In this document: one piece after another, positions 16,646 to 25,059 of the stretch
How positions within the stretch are numbered: the first letter of the stretch is position 1
How the letters are laid out: every line of letters begins with the position of its first letter
NCBI GenBank assembly: GCA_030668025.1
Contig: DAOUUT010000003.1
Location: 1 to 44,614 of the forward strand
DNA: 44,614 nucleotides
DNA from: Promethearchaeota archaeon
GTDB taxonomy: Archaea > Asgardarchaeota > Lokiarchaeia > Sigynarchaeales > SOKP01
Reading direction: 5' to 3'
Notes under the pieces: model-generated
Database searches by the model: none
What the model saw: the letters and a program-made list of their open reading frames with translations, nothing else
Told to the model about the DNA's origin: nothing
Made by a program: the position numbers and the translations under genes

Positions 16646-16834
16646 TTTCTAAACGGTTTTATTTGATATAAATTTAGGATTTTTTAATTCTATGATTTAT
16701 AACACAATTTAGATATATAAATAAAAGAGATTTAAGGATTAATAATAAGTATTGTAAAAATAATGAAGATTTTTGACTGTTATTATTCGTTTCATGGAAT
16801 GATAATATACAACTAAATAGAAGTGAATGACTTA

Positions 16835-17096
16835 TTTATTCTTTGAAGATATTTAGTAGTTGCGAAAATTTTTTGTAAGTTTGATAATAACTAAAAAATA
16901 ATTGCTTTATATCTCACTAACAATAGTATTTTAGCATCTCTACTAAAATCTATATTTGCATTAATTAGATTTACTTGTATTAACATCAGGAATTTTAAAA
17001 TACATACATTTAATTCATAATATTTTCTTTATTTTTATAGATGATTCAAAGCATTTCTATTAAAGTTAGGTAAAATTAAATATCAAAAAGAAACAA
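16835..17096. repeat. Long direct repeat, copy 2
   Basis: The partner of 12411-12671, in the same orientation, directly upstream of the scpB-like gene. The first bases still resemble the last codons of the amidohydrolase-like gene although no such gene precedes it. The other bases of this 481-base gap (16646-16834) are plain AT-rich DNA. The two copies bracket the viperin fragment, the HEPN gene and the Mrr-like gene. Confidence 0.7.
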
Positions 17097-17126
17097 ACAC
17101 ATTATATATTTGAGGTTACTAAAAAA

Positions 17127-17642
17127 ATGAATGAAATTTCAGTTCTAATGCATTTATTAAGTAGAAAGAAAAGTTTATATCAAATAGGAGCTACAAAAGA
17201 AGAGATTTTAGAACAATTAAATGCGAATTATAAAAACAAATCTATTTATTTCCAAAACCTAATTACTGGACTATCAACTTATCTTGAACCACTAGGTTTT
17301 CAGATTAGATATAATCCATTAGATTCGCATTGGTTTGTAAATTATGATCCTGAAATCTCGGAATTGATTTCAGCTAATCCCTTCGAAGGAAAGCCGAGTT
17401 TGGCAGCAACCTTATTATGTACATTAACTATATGCCTTAAAAATTCGGGGGTTTCTTCAATTCATGAGATTAGTAAAATAAGACGCAAGAAAGATGTAAG
17501 CGAAGATTTAAAAGCGTTAGAAAAAAAAGGATATCTTTTAATTGATAAAAATAGCGACCATGTACAACTAAGTCCATTGATAGGCTATCAATTAGATATG
17601 CATAAGTTATTTGTAAAATTAGCTTTAAAATTAAAAGAATAA
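17127..17642 (+). CDS. scpB: ScpB-like protein of the Smc complex
   Basis: A 171-residue protein with two winged-helix-like halves. In the second half EGKPSLAATLLCTLTICLKNSG matches the ScpB signature in which KLS.AALETLAIIAY.QP is followed by an EI..IRG segment; here the latter reads IHEISKIRRKKDVSEDLKALEKKGYL. The first half ends with LEPLGFQIRYNPLDSHWFVNYDPEI, where ScpB has RGFELVEV..GYRLVTRPE. ScpB dimers bind the ScpA kleisin. The match together with smc-scpA at the start of the window makes the call fairly good. In many genomes scpB directly follows scpA; here 16 kb of accessory DNA lies between. The upstream region is direct repeat copy 2. It converges with the GTPase gene 24 bases on. 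Confidence 0.62.
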   Translation: MNEISVLMHLLSRKKSLYQIGATKEEILEQLNANYKNKSIYFQNLITGLSTYLEPLGFQIRYNPLDSHWFVNYDPEISELISANPFEGKPSLAATLLCTLTICLKNSGVSSIHEISKIRRKKDVSEDLKALEKKGYLLIDKNSDHVQLSPLIGYQLDMHKLFVKLALKLKE

Positions 17643-17666
17643 GAGATAAAAAATAAATTTATTGCT

Positions 17667-18317
17667 TTAATGAGATGTTGTTATCTCTAAAATCATCTCG
17701 GCAACATTATTATTGTATTCCTCAACCGCTTCAAAATTAGAAACAGTTTCACCGCAAGTTATAAAATAGTCAGAAACCGATATTTTTCTTTGGTTGAAGA
17801 AGTTGTTAATCTTGTTTTTAACATCTTCTAAACCTTTATCTTTGTCTCCCTCAAGTAAATCAATTTTGTTTATACAAACGGAGATTTTATCCGGAAAGAA
17901 CCGAACATCGTTAAAGAATTCAAATTGTCTTTCAAGTTTACGATCCAAAGAAAATACAGCTATAATCTGAGTTGCGATTCGGGATATTGTTATAATTCCC
18001 ATTTTTACAACTGCTCTTTTCCGATCACCTCCTGGGGCGAAGATGGTGTGTGCTTTTCCCGATTTATCTTCTCTAAAAACAATCCTATTTGGATGGATTG
18101 TTTTAGTTTCTTTTTGATTTAGAGAATCTTTTTTTTCCCCTCCTGGCACTGTTGCCTCACCGGAAAAATCTGTTTTTATTACGGTACATTTTTGTCCTCC
18201 TTTAACTTTCTCTATGTCCCCAACTTTTAAATATCTTACAAATAATCGTAGAATACTAGTTTTTCCGACAGATATATCCCCTAAAAGCCCAATGTTCACC
18301 ATTTTTCTATACATCAC
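17667..18317 (-). CDS. Small GTPase-like protein (COG2229-like)
   Basis: A 216-residue P-loop protein. G1 is GDISVGKT (G13-K19-T20). The G3 region reads IFAPGGDRKRAV, with APGGD in place of the usual DxxG. G4 is NKID at 150-153. A segment reading TIHPNRIVFRE precedes G3. This combination is that of the archaeal and bacterial COG2229 GTP-binding proteins, often found with roadblock-type regulators. A loop of about 45 residues between G1 and the G3 strand is rich in Lys and Gly. It overlaps the end of the upstream gene at 18307 by 11 bases, so the two are translationally coupled and probably work together. In this lineage such proteins are thought to act in membrane- or polarity-related signalling, but the role here is unknown. 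Confidence 0.75.
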   Translation of the reverse strand: MMYRKMVNIGLLGDISVGKTSILRLFVRYLKVGDIEKVKGGQKCTVIKTDFSGEATVPGGEKKDSLNQKETKTIHPNRIVFREDKSGKAHTIFAPGGDRKRAVVKMGIITISRIATQIIAVFSLDRKLERQFEFFNDVRFFPDKISVCINKIDLLEGDKDKGLEDVKNKINNFFNQRKISVSDYFITCGETVSNFEAVEEYNNNVAEMILEITTSH

Positions 18318-19119
18318 CTTCCAATAATTTGTTTAATAATAACTCGTAATCTGTAATTAAGTATTGTTCAAGAAAAGCATTATTATGAGATTCGATGAGC
18401 ACGATTAAAACTTCTTTTAAGTTTTTTGCATTATTAGCATATTTTCGAAGATTTTCTGGGGAAGGTTCTCCCTCAAAGTCTCGTGCTTTTTCCTCAAAAC
18501 CAAACCTAGAATGTTCAGGTATAGAGTCAAAAAATCCGAAAGCAGAATAGCCTTGGTATTGGAAAAAGACGAAAAATCTTGTCTTAATCGATGAGATTAC
18601 TTTTGTTAAATACGCTGATGGATATATCTCTCCTAAAATCAGTTCATCGTCTTGTTCTATTACAAAATAGGGCGATATTGGAGAGAATTGGCTTCCATAC
18701 ATTTCTTTTGGAGGGAGCGAAATAAACGGCAATTTTTCTGAGACAATCGTCCATAAGTCCTCCCTTTTCTTTTCTAATAGTATCTCTTTAATCTCATCGT
18801 AAGCAAAGTAAAAATCAGATTGAAGAGCTAATAATGAGCTTAGATACACGGATAATGATGCAAATGTAGCCTCTAATAATGGTCTTCTACCCTCATCAGA
18901 TTCAGAGGGTTTTGCCGCACCTCTCCACGCTCGAAGTCCCGTATAAACAAATCCTTTTATGTCAAAAAAACTTCCAGAAAGAAAGATGAACGAGGGAACT
19001 ACTCCCTTTTTCTCTGTTAAGAGATTTCTCGATTTATTGATCAAGATTTCTTCTAATTCTTTATCGTTAAATTTCGAGTGAACAGTTGGCATAATTAGCC
19101 ATTTCTTTTTTTGCGCCAT
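18307..19119 (-). CDS. Unknown partner of the GTPase
   Basis: A 270-residue protein of mixed alpha/beta type without signal peptide or membrane segments. The N-terminus is basic (MAQKKKWLIMPTVHS) and a glycine- and phenylalanine-rich stretch (about 45-60, IFLSGSFFDIKGFVYTGLR) follows. I recognise no family. Its stop lies inside the start of the GTPase gene, so it is the first gene of a two-gene transcription unit. The tight coupling suggests that the product binds or regulates the GTPase, as a GTPase-activating, exchange or scaffold factor. That is inference from position only. Confidence 0.6.
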   Translation of the reverse strand: MAQKKKWLIMPTVHSKFNDKELEEILINKSRNLLTEKKGVVPSFIFLSGSFFDIKGFVYTGLRAWRGAAKPSESDEGRRPLLEATFASLSVYLSSLLALQSDFYFAYDEIKEILLEKKREDLWTIVSEKLPFISLPPKEMYGSQFSPISPYFVIEQDDELILGEIYPSAYLTKVISSIKTRFFVFFQYQGYSAFGFFDSIPEHSRFGFEEKARDFEGEPSPENLRKYANNAKNLKEVLIVLIESHNNAFLEQYLITDYELLLNKLLEGDV

Positions 19120-19274
19120 AGTTAATGCTCTATCAATTTTTAATTAAAAATAATATAAAATTCTGTATAATTAATTCTTTGTATTTTAATTAATCATTAT
19201 AATATCTTAATATAATAATTTTCAAAAATTATTCATACCTTACAAACTTTATCTATTCAACGTTCTTAAAGAGC

Positions 19275-19886
19275 TTATTTTTCGCATGCTAATAATTCGC
19301 GGATTTTGTCCGTTATCAAATCATAGTCTTCAATTGAACTTAAATTAGATATGTGAATAAATTCTACTTTATCGGATTTTTTGAAAAAAGTGTAATTTAT
19401 GCTCAAATTAGGGTTATTTTCTTTTATTTTAATAAGCGCTCCCTTGAGAAAAACATTAATAAAATTCTCTGAAGTTTCTTGTATCTCCCTTTTTTCAGGA
19501 TCAATAAATTTTATCTCTACTCTTTTAAAGTCATGTAGGTTAAGCACACATATTAAATTTTCTTCATTCTGATTTTGACTCGAGAAAATTTTTCTTTTAA
19601 TATTTGTTCCATCAAAATCTTCTTGAATAATGTCTTTTTTAAAATAATCATCAATCGATTTCTCTTCACGATTTAAAAGCTTCGAATAAATTTGATCTGC
19701 ACTTGAAAACGATTGCTTTGAAATTAGTGAGTTCATGTAATCTAAAGCTGTGTGTAATTCAGAAATTTCTAATTTTAAATCTTCTAATTGTTCCTTCTTC
19801 TTATAGTAAAGATTTTGAACAATAGAAAGTACTTTTGTTAATTTTTCCGTTTCGTTTTCGGCGTCTTTAGAATCCATTGACTTCAT
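19275..19886 (-). CDS. Coiled-coil protein of unknown function
   Basis: A 203-residue protein. Residues about 15-60 form a coiled coil (LTKVLSIVQNLYYKKKEQLE and on). The C-terminal 100 residues are alpha/beta, with LICVLNLHDFKRVEIKFID and a final helix YDLITDKIRELLACEK. The layout of coiled coil plus a small ligand-like domain resembles scaffold proteins, but no family is recognised. It lies 155 bases upstream of the GTPase pair on the same strand and could belong to the same unit. It diverges from the RimK-like gene with 73 bases between the starts, where both promoters must lie. Confidence 0.55.
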   Translation of the reverse strand: MKSMDSKDAENETEKLTKVLSIVQNLYYKKKEQLEDLKLEISELHTALDYMNSLISKQSFSSADQIYSKLLNREEKSIDDYFKKDIIQEDFDGTNIKRKIFSSQNQNEENLICVLNLHDFKRVEIKFIDPEKREIQETSENFINVFLKGALIKIKENNPNLSINYTFFKKSDKVEFIHISNLSSIEDYDLITDKIRELLACEK

Positions 19887-19959
19887 ATATATATATAAGA
19901 ACTTAAATTTATTTATTTAGTGTCAGTTGAATTAAGTAATTTTTTAAGAGGCAATAAAT

Positions 19960-20829
19960 GTGTATTCTATGATAATTACTCCAAAGCCGGAAGATCCTGA
20001 AGTTCAAATTTTATCTAAAGAATTTGAAAGAAGAGGATATAATGTTAAATATTTCGTACCATCAAAAGTAATAGTTAAAATAGACAATAAACAATTTCTA
20101 GAACAATTTGAAAAGCTCGATCCATATGGCGCTCTTGTAAGAGGTTTTGGAGCTGATGCTACTCAAAAGATCTTTTTTAGACTTGATCTAATAACCGCTA
20201 TGGAGGAATATGATCTTAAATTAATTAACTCTCGAGAATCACTAGAAATAGCTAGTGATAAATTTTTAACATCAATTTACTTAGATCGGCATAACATCCC
20301 TACTCCGAAAACAATTATTTGCGAAAATCCCGACGATGCCATAGAGGCATTTGAGGAACTTGGAAACGATATTGTACTAAAACCGTTATATGGTTCGAAA
20401 GGCGTTGGAATTACCAGAATAAACGATAAAGGCTTTGCAGAGAACGTTATATTTACTTTAAGTCAACTAAACGAAATATTTTATATACAGGAGTTTATCG
20501 AACATTACAATCGAGACATCCGAATTTTAGTTTTAGGTGATAAAGCTATAGCCGGAATGTATAGAGTAAGCGATAATTGGAAAACTAATATTCATGCAGG
20601 CGCAAGAATGGAACCATTAGAACTCACAGAAGAGTTAAAAAATCTAGCAATAAAAGCAGCAAAAATTACAAAAACCGAAATTGCTGGTGTTGATATCGTT
20701 GAAAGCGAAAAAGGTTTATTAGTTTTGGAAGTGAACTCAATTCCAGGATTTACAGCCCTGCAAAAAGTAACGGACATCAACCTTGCTGAAGAAATCGTAT
20801 CCTACTTTTTAGAAAATACTAAAGTCTAG
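19960..20829 (+). CDS. RimK-family ATP-grasp ligase (MptN/LysX-like)
   Basis: A 289-residue ATP-grasp enzyme. The N-terminal domain contains GALVRGFGADAT. The ATP-grasp part shows KFLTSIYLDRHNIPTPKT (about 107-125), VLKPLYGSKGVGI (the lid loop, about 146-158), YIQEFIEHYNRDIRILVLG, and AGVDIVESE followed by LEVNSIPGF with the Mg-binding Glu and Asn. This is the RimK/MptN/LysX family, which joins glutamate or another amino acid to a carboxylate through an acyl phosphate. In archaea the members act on methanopterin or F420-type cofactors (MptN, CofF) or in lysine synthesis with LysW (LysX). No lysW or lys genes are nearby, so MptN-like cofactor glutamylation is the more likely role, but this is not settled. 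The start is GTG at 19960 (GAGGC upstream); the overlapping ATG at 19958 is out of frame. Confidence 0.72.
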   Translation: MYSMIITPKPEDPEVQILSKEFERRGYNVKYFVPSKVIVKIDNKQFLEQFEKLDPYGALVRGFGADATQKIFFRLDLITAMEEYDLKLINSRESLEIASDKFLTSIYLDRHNIPTPKTIICENPDDAIEAFEELGNDIVLKPLYGSKGVGITRINDKGFAENVIFTLSQLNEIFYIQEFIEHYNRDIRILVLGDKAIAGMYRVSDNWKTNIHAGARMEPLELTEELKNLAIKAAKITKTEIAGVDIVESEKGLLVLEVNSIPGFTALQKVTDINLAEEIVSYFLENTKV

Positions 20830-20869
20830 TTTTGAAAAAAAAAAAAAATTATCGAGTTTAATTTTAGAT

Positions 20870-21214
20870 TTATAAATCTTCAATCAAACCAATAATGGCA
20901 GCGATTACTACAAGTACACAAGCCCAAATTCCCGCACTAAAAATCACCAGCAATATCGCAAGGATTAATAATACAAGCCAATGAAACGGAAGTGGTTGGT
21001 TTGGTTTTAAAGCTACTAGAAATGTTAAAATAACAATTACGAGACCAATAATTAAACTGATTATTTTATCTAGAACCTGGATGTCGACAATGATGGGTAA
21101 AAAACCCATTCCAGCTAAGCCAGCAAAACCATTAATAATATATACCAATCCTACTATTGCCCCTAGTACCGTTAAAATTTTCATTAATTGTTCATTTTTG
21201 TAGTGTTTAGTCAT
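20870..21214 (-). CDS. Small membrane protein, four predicted transmembrane helices
   Basis: A 114-residue hydrophobic protein with four membrane segments (about 11-30, 34-50, 52-70 and 78-110, the last possibly double). A basic N-terminus (MTKHYKNEQ) implies that it lies in the cytoplasm. There are no charged residues inside the segments apart from the final acidic tail (LIEDL). It converges with the RimK-like gene 40 bases away. No family recognised; it looks like one of the small integral membrane proteins common in archaea. Confidence 0.6.
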   Translation of the reverse strand: MTKHYKNEQLMKILTVLGAIVGLVYIINGFAGLAGMGFLPIIVDIQVLDKIISLIIGLVIVILTFLVALKPNQPLPFHWLVLLILAILLVIFSAGIWACVLVVIAAIIGLIEDL

Positions 21215-21385
21215 TTTACATCATTTTTTAAAGTAGTAATTTTTTATAAAGAAATTAATCTATAAAAGCATTTAATATTTTCATTTAGAAAATATAATTA
21301 TTCTTTATCTTTTTAGACTCAAAGCTAGCGTGATATTATCCAGATATTTTTTTATTTTAAATAAAAAGGTATATGAAAAAATTAT

Positions 21386-21556
21386 GTGATTGATGATAAA
21401 ATACTACAATATAAAACCAATTTAGTTTTAGCCCAGAAATTGGTTAAAAATCAGTACGCTGATCTTGATTACTATGAAGAAATGATTAGTAAACTTGAGA
21501 GAATGTTAAAATTCTATGAAAACTTAAAAATGTGGAAAGAAATTTCAAAAAATTAA
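21386..21556 (+). CDS. Possible small helical protein (56 aa)
   Basis: Lies in the 379-base gap between two minus-strand genes. The frame starts at GTG (21386) right after a stop and ends at TAA. The peptide is VIDDKILQYKTNLVLAQKLV and on to YYEEMISKLERMLKFYENLK, a charged, amphipathic helix with regular leucines. The GC-containing codons and mixed composition are better than expected for noise. There is no Shine-Dalgarno sequence. I do not recognise a family. It may be a small coiled-coil protein. Nothing else is visible in this gap. Confidence 0.45.
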   Translation: MIDDKILQYKTNLVLAQKLVKNQYADLDYYEEMISKLERMLKFYENLKMWKEISKN

Positions 21557-21593
21557 AAACTATGTTTTTTTATTATATTTATCCTGAATTTAA

Positions 21594-22196
21594 CTAAGTA
21601 TCAAATAAATTCAAGCTAAAATCTTTTTTTAAAATTTTAAATATTTTTTGCATTGGTAAACCAATAACATTAGATGGGGACCCTCGAATTTCCTTGATAA
21701 ATAAACTTGCCCTATCTCTAATGGAATATGCGCCCGCTCTACCTTTCCATTCCTCGGTATTAATGTAATTCCGAATTTCATTATCAGAAATATCTAAAAA
21801 AGTAACAATAGTGCAATCGTAATCAACCACGACTTTTGGGTCGTTTAACTCCGTTATTGCTACGCCTGTAAGTAGGTTATGAGAACTATTAATTAAAGAT
21901 TTCAATATTTGAAATGCTTGAGCTTTATTTTTCGCTTTTCCTATGATTATACCCTTAAATTCTACAACCGTATCAGCAGCAATTATTATCGCATCCATAT
22001 TTTTATTTTTTAACAAATTCTTAGCTTTTAACGCCTTGGCTTTAGCTATTTCTTTAACTAATTCAACTGGATTTGAAAATATTCCTTTGTAATATCCTTC
22101 GTCTATATCCGTAATTATAGTTTCAAACGGAATGTTTAAACGGTTGAATATTTTTTTTCGATCGATAGACTTTGATGCGAGTATAATTTTTTTCAT
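21594..22196 (-). CDS. maf: Maf-family nucleoside triphosphate pyrophosphatase
   Basis: A 200-residue protein, the usual size. The N-terminus IILASKSIDRKKIF matches the Maf LASxSprRkxLL phosphate-binding loop. Further motifs are IIAADTVVEFKGIIIGKAKN (about 69-88, the aDTvV..xg.ilGKp motif) and LLTGVAI at about 115, followed by WKGRAGAYSIRDRASLFIKEI near the end (the GkAGaY.iQ.ras segment; Arg replaces Gln). It hydrolyses non-canonical or surplus nucleoside triphosphates such as dTTP, UTP or modified bases to monophosphates in the cytoplasm. It starts at ATG 22196, divergent from the membrane protein gene at 22281 with an 84-base shared promoter region. Confidence 0.85.
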   Translation of the reverse strand: MKKIILASKSIDRKKIFNRLNIPFETIITDIDEGYYKGIFSNPVELVKEIAKAKALKAKNLLKNKNMDAIIIAADTVVEFKGIIIGKAKNKAQAFQILKSLINSSHNLLTGVAITELNDPKVVVDYDCTIVTFLDISDNEIRNYINTEEWKGRAGAYSIRDRASLFIKEIRGSPSNVIGLPMQKIFKILKKDFSLNLFDT

Positions 22197-22280
22197 TTTT
22201 ACTGATGTAGATAACCTTAATTAAAGAATAAAACCCCTATATTTAATATTAGAAATTAATTTATTAAATTTGAAATAATT

Positions 22281-23387
22281 ATGGTAGAATTTTTATATTG
22301 GTTTATCTTAATTTCAATTTCTTATTTTCTCGTATTATTTAGTTATATGCATTTTTCATATAAAAAGGAAGTATTTAACAATTTTTTTGGGTTTGGCGCT
22401 TTATTTTTGACTTTTACTATAATTATAATTATAGAAATACTAATGTTTCAAGACATAACGCTTTATTCTGATACATTACCAATCTTCTCCCTTGCGTTAG
22501 GGCTCCCTGTACTCATAATTGGGGCGATTGTTTTAATATCAACGCTTTTTCTGTTTCTTTTTAAGATAGTTTTTAAAAACAAAGATTTATCAAAATTTTG
22601 GGATTCGTTAGAGGAAAAGACAAGTAAGAGAAGTAAACTTAGGGGAGATACATACAGAAAAATCCCTCATGTTTTAATTTTTGTAGGTTTGTTTGTGGTA
22701 TGGTATTTAGGCGTTGATTTTGTGAGAAACCTTTCAGGCTCAATTAGTGGGATGATTCCGGATGATAACAATATGTTTGGCTTGTTCTTACAAATACTAA
22801 TTGAGCCAAATAGTATTAGGGAGGTTTTATTTTCTTTAGGTTGGTTTTATTATCTAATATTTTTCTTTTTCTATGGTTTTTGCTTTATCATATTAGCAAA
22901 TGAACTATCTCGAAAAGTTAGATTCTTTGCGTTTCCCTTTAACTGTCTCAGCAATATTTTACTCTGTGAAGAAGAAAAAAAAGGTTATGGTACCTACCTC
23001 TATTTTGCAATCGGTCAGATGGTTGCTGCTTTACTTACTCCACCTATGGTTTTTTTAACGATTTTAGGAATTAGCTCTATCGCAGATTTAGCAACGAGCC
23101 AAATCGGTATAAGATTCGGTAAAAATAAAATTAGATGGAATAAAGAAAAATCTTGGGAAGGTTCAATAGCCGGAATAATCGTATGTTTTATAATATGCTT
23201 CCTTTTTGTTGGATTTTATTGGGCGTTTATTTTTACTTTTGCCTTCTTACTTTTTGATATTTTCACTAATAAACCAATTGATATATCCGATAATTTATTA
23301 ATCCCTATTGGAAGTAGCCTTATCTATTTGTTTATTAGGTTTTTTTTTAATTTCGATTATTATACAATTATTTTAAATTGGATTTGA
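22281..23387 (+). CDS. Dolichol kinase / CTP-dependent lipid kinase-like membrane protein
   Basis: A 368-residue membrane protein with about eight transmembrane helices. A charged loop RKIPHVLIFVG lies after helix 3, where dolichol-kinase-like proteins have R(K)xxHxxxG. The family's nucleotide-binding pattern is near the C-terminus: SSIADLATSQIGIRFGKNKI (D, A and G-rich), then WNKEKSWEGSIAGI, matching D..A...G..fGk and K(S/T).EGs. Such proteins use CTP to phosphorylate dolichol or other polyprenols or diacylglycerol, which in archaea feeds lipid-carrier recycling for glycosylation. Substrate unknown. The next gene, 92 bases on, is a paralogue in the same direction. Confidence 0.7.
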   Translation: MVEFLYWFILISISYFLVLFSYMHFSYKKEVFNNFFGFGALFLTFTIIIIIEILMFQDITLYSDTLPIFSLALGLPVLIIGAIVLISTLFLFLFKIVFKNKDLSKFWDSLEEKTSKRSKLRGDTYRKIPHVLIFVGLFVVWYLGVDFVRNLSGSISGMIPDDNNMFGLFLQILIEPNSIREVLFSLGWFYYLIFFFFYGFCFIILANELSRKVRFFAFPFNCLSNILLCEEEKKGYGTYLYFAIGQMVAALLTPPMVFLTILGISSIADLATSQIGIRFGKNKIRWNKEKSWEGSIAGIIVCFIICFLFVGFYWAFIFTFAFLLFDIFTNKPIDISDNLLIPIGSSLIYLFIRFFFNFDYYTIILNWI

Positions 23388-23479
23388 AGGCCTTGATAAG
23401 AAGTTTCGGGACGGTTTCTGATTAATTAATTCACACAATAAGTAAAAATATTTAAATTATTCGACTTTAATGATTAAAA

Positions 23480-24508
23480 ATGTATTATTTACCAACCTCT
23501 TTGATTTTTATTGGTTATTCAATTATAACTTTTATTTATGTATTTAAGAACAGAAGAGAGAAGATACAAAAACATTTATTTTTGAACGAACTATTAATAG
23601 TTCTGCTGCTGTTAATGGCAGGAATTCTATTTCCATTTATGTTTCAATTTCATTCCCCTCAATTAGCAAATAGCACGTTGAATTTTTTGTGGTTATTTAC
23701 TTCTATATTTTTTTTAATTGAAATGGGAGTTTGGAGCGTTTTTTTGATTTATAATGCAATTATTTCAAAAAGAAACCCTGAAATTATGGCAGAAAGAGAT
23801 TATGATATTTATTGTAAAGAAGTGAATAATAGGTGGGTTGATTTTAAGAGCGAATTCGGGAGGAAATTTCTACATTTATTAGCAGCATTAATAATATTTT
23901 TCTTTTGGTCGTTAGGAACCATTCTTGATAATTTAGGCTTTTTAAGTCAATTAAATTTGGATAATTATAGCTTTTCTTACTGGTTAATAATCACGGTAGG
24001 ATATGGGTTTGTTATTATGTTCCAAATTGCTGATCTATCTCGATTAAATAAATTTTATATTTTGCCTGGGTGGGCTAAGCGTTGGCTGTTAGCAATGAGG
24101 CCAAGTGAACTTGATACTTTTATAGCATCAACTCCTTTAGTTTTATCTTTAATACCCTTCGTTTTTGCACCATTTCCTATATTAGCATCTGTTGCGTTAA
24201 TTACAACGGGGGCTGATGCTGCTGCCTGTCTAATAGGTAAAAAATATGGATCTCATAGCCTAAAAAAAGGTTCTAATAAAACAATAGAAGGCTTTATCGC
24301 TGGAGGCATTACTACGTTTTTAATTGTCTTTATAATTATGAATATGTACCAATTCTGGATGCCTATAAGTTTTATAAAAATCTTAATGATGTCTTTAGTA
24401 TCGGTAATTTTGTTTTTATTAGTAGATTTCTATATAGAGCATTTATCCGATAACATCTTAAATCCTATATTGACAGGATTAGGCATGTGGTTAATCTTAT
24501 TATTATAG
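23480..24508 (+). CDS. Second dolichol kinase-like membrane protein
   Basis: A 342-residue membrane protein with about eight transmembrane helices and the same motifs as the gene before it. FGRKFLHLLAALIIFFFW contains the R/K..H segment. ALITTGADAAACLIGKKYG (about 248-266) and SNKTIEGFIAGGITT (about 275-290) are the CTP-binding D-A-A..G..G and K-T-I-E-G-F motifs. It has a charged loop of about 40 residues between helices 3 and 4. The two proteins are clearly related but not close, so an old duplication or two different lipid substrates is likely. It converges with the MoaD-like gene 15 bases downstream. Confidence 0.7.
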   Translation: MYYLPTSLIFIGYSIITFIYVFKNRREKIQKHLFLNELLIVLLLLMAGILFPFMFQFHSPQLANSTLNFLWLFTSIFFLIEMGVWSVFLIYNAIISKRNPEIMAERDYDIYCKEVNNRWVDFKSEFGRKFLHLLAALIIFFFWSLGTILDNLGFLSQLNLDNYSFSYWLIITVGYGFVIMFQIADLSRLNKFYILPGWAKRWLLAMRPSELDTFIASTPLVLSLIPFVFAPFPILASVALITTGADAAACLIGKKYGSHSLKKGSNKTIEGFIAGGITTFLIVFIIMNMYQFWMPISFIKILMMSLVSVILFLLVDFYIEHLSDNILNPILTGLGMWLILLL

Positions 24509-24523
24509 CTAGTCTTTGTAAGC

Positions 24524-24817
24524 TTATCCACCAAAATAGAGATACAAAAAACAAATATCATCCCCATCTTTTAAAACTGTTTTTAAGAAATTTTCGTCCC
24601 TATAACTTCTACCATTTATGATTATTGAAAGAAAGGAGCTAAATTCATCCCTTTTTTTTTTATCCCAGAGTAGTTCGTAGAATTTTTCGCCAAAATGTTC
24701 TTTAAAAAATTCCAATAATTCATTAATTGTTAATTCGTTCTCAAAATTAATAATTTGGTTTGTACCCTTAGTAATTTCGTTAAAAGGAGGTTCAAATCTA
24801 AATTTTAAAGAAATCAA
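24524..24817 (-). CDS. MoaD/ThiS-like ubiquitin-fold protein
   Basis: A 97-residue beta-grasp protein that ends in Gly-Gly (YLYFGG), the hallmark of MoaD, ThiS and archaeal SAMP proteins, which are adenylated by an E1-like enzyme at this end. The rest fits: a strand ISLKFRF, LTINELLEFFKEHFG, then SIIINGRSYRDE and DGDDICFLYLYFGG, as in MoaD (IxVNG..v and L.dGDeV.i.pP.aGG). The insertion with KKRDEF between helix and strand is longer than in MoaD. It could supply sulfur for molybdopterin, thiamine or tRNA thiolation, or act as a protein modifier. No E1-like or MoaE gene lies in the window. Confidence 0.72.
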   Translation of the reverse strand: MISLKFRFEPPFNEITKGTNQIINFENELTINELLEFFKEHFGEKFYELLWDKKKRDEFSSFLSIIINGRSYRDENFLKTVLKDGDDICFLYLYFGG

Positions 24818-25059
24818 CTTATCAATCTCTCATATTATTTCTTAATCTCTTTAGAAGACTATATAAGTTTGAATATAAAATATTGTTGGTAATTTTATAT
24901 AAAAAATTATTATATATTTACGTATAATCGATAAATATAATCGAATTTAATCGAATTTTGATGTAGTATAACAAAAATATCATTTTGTTAAGGTTTTAAC
25001 AATAAAATTATAATACTAAAAAATTAACATGTTAAGTGAATATTTAAAGGTTTAAAATT

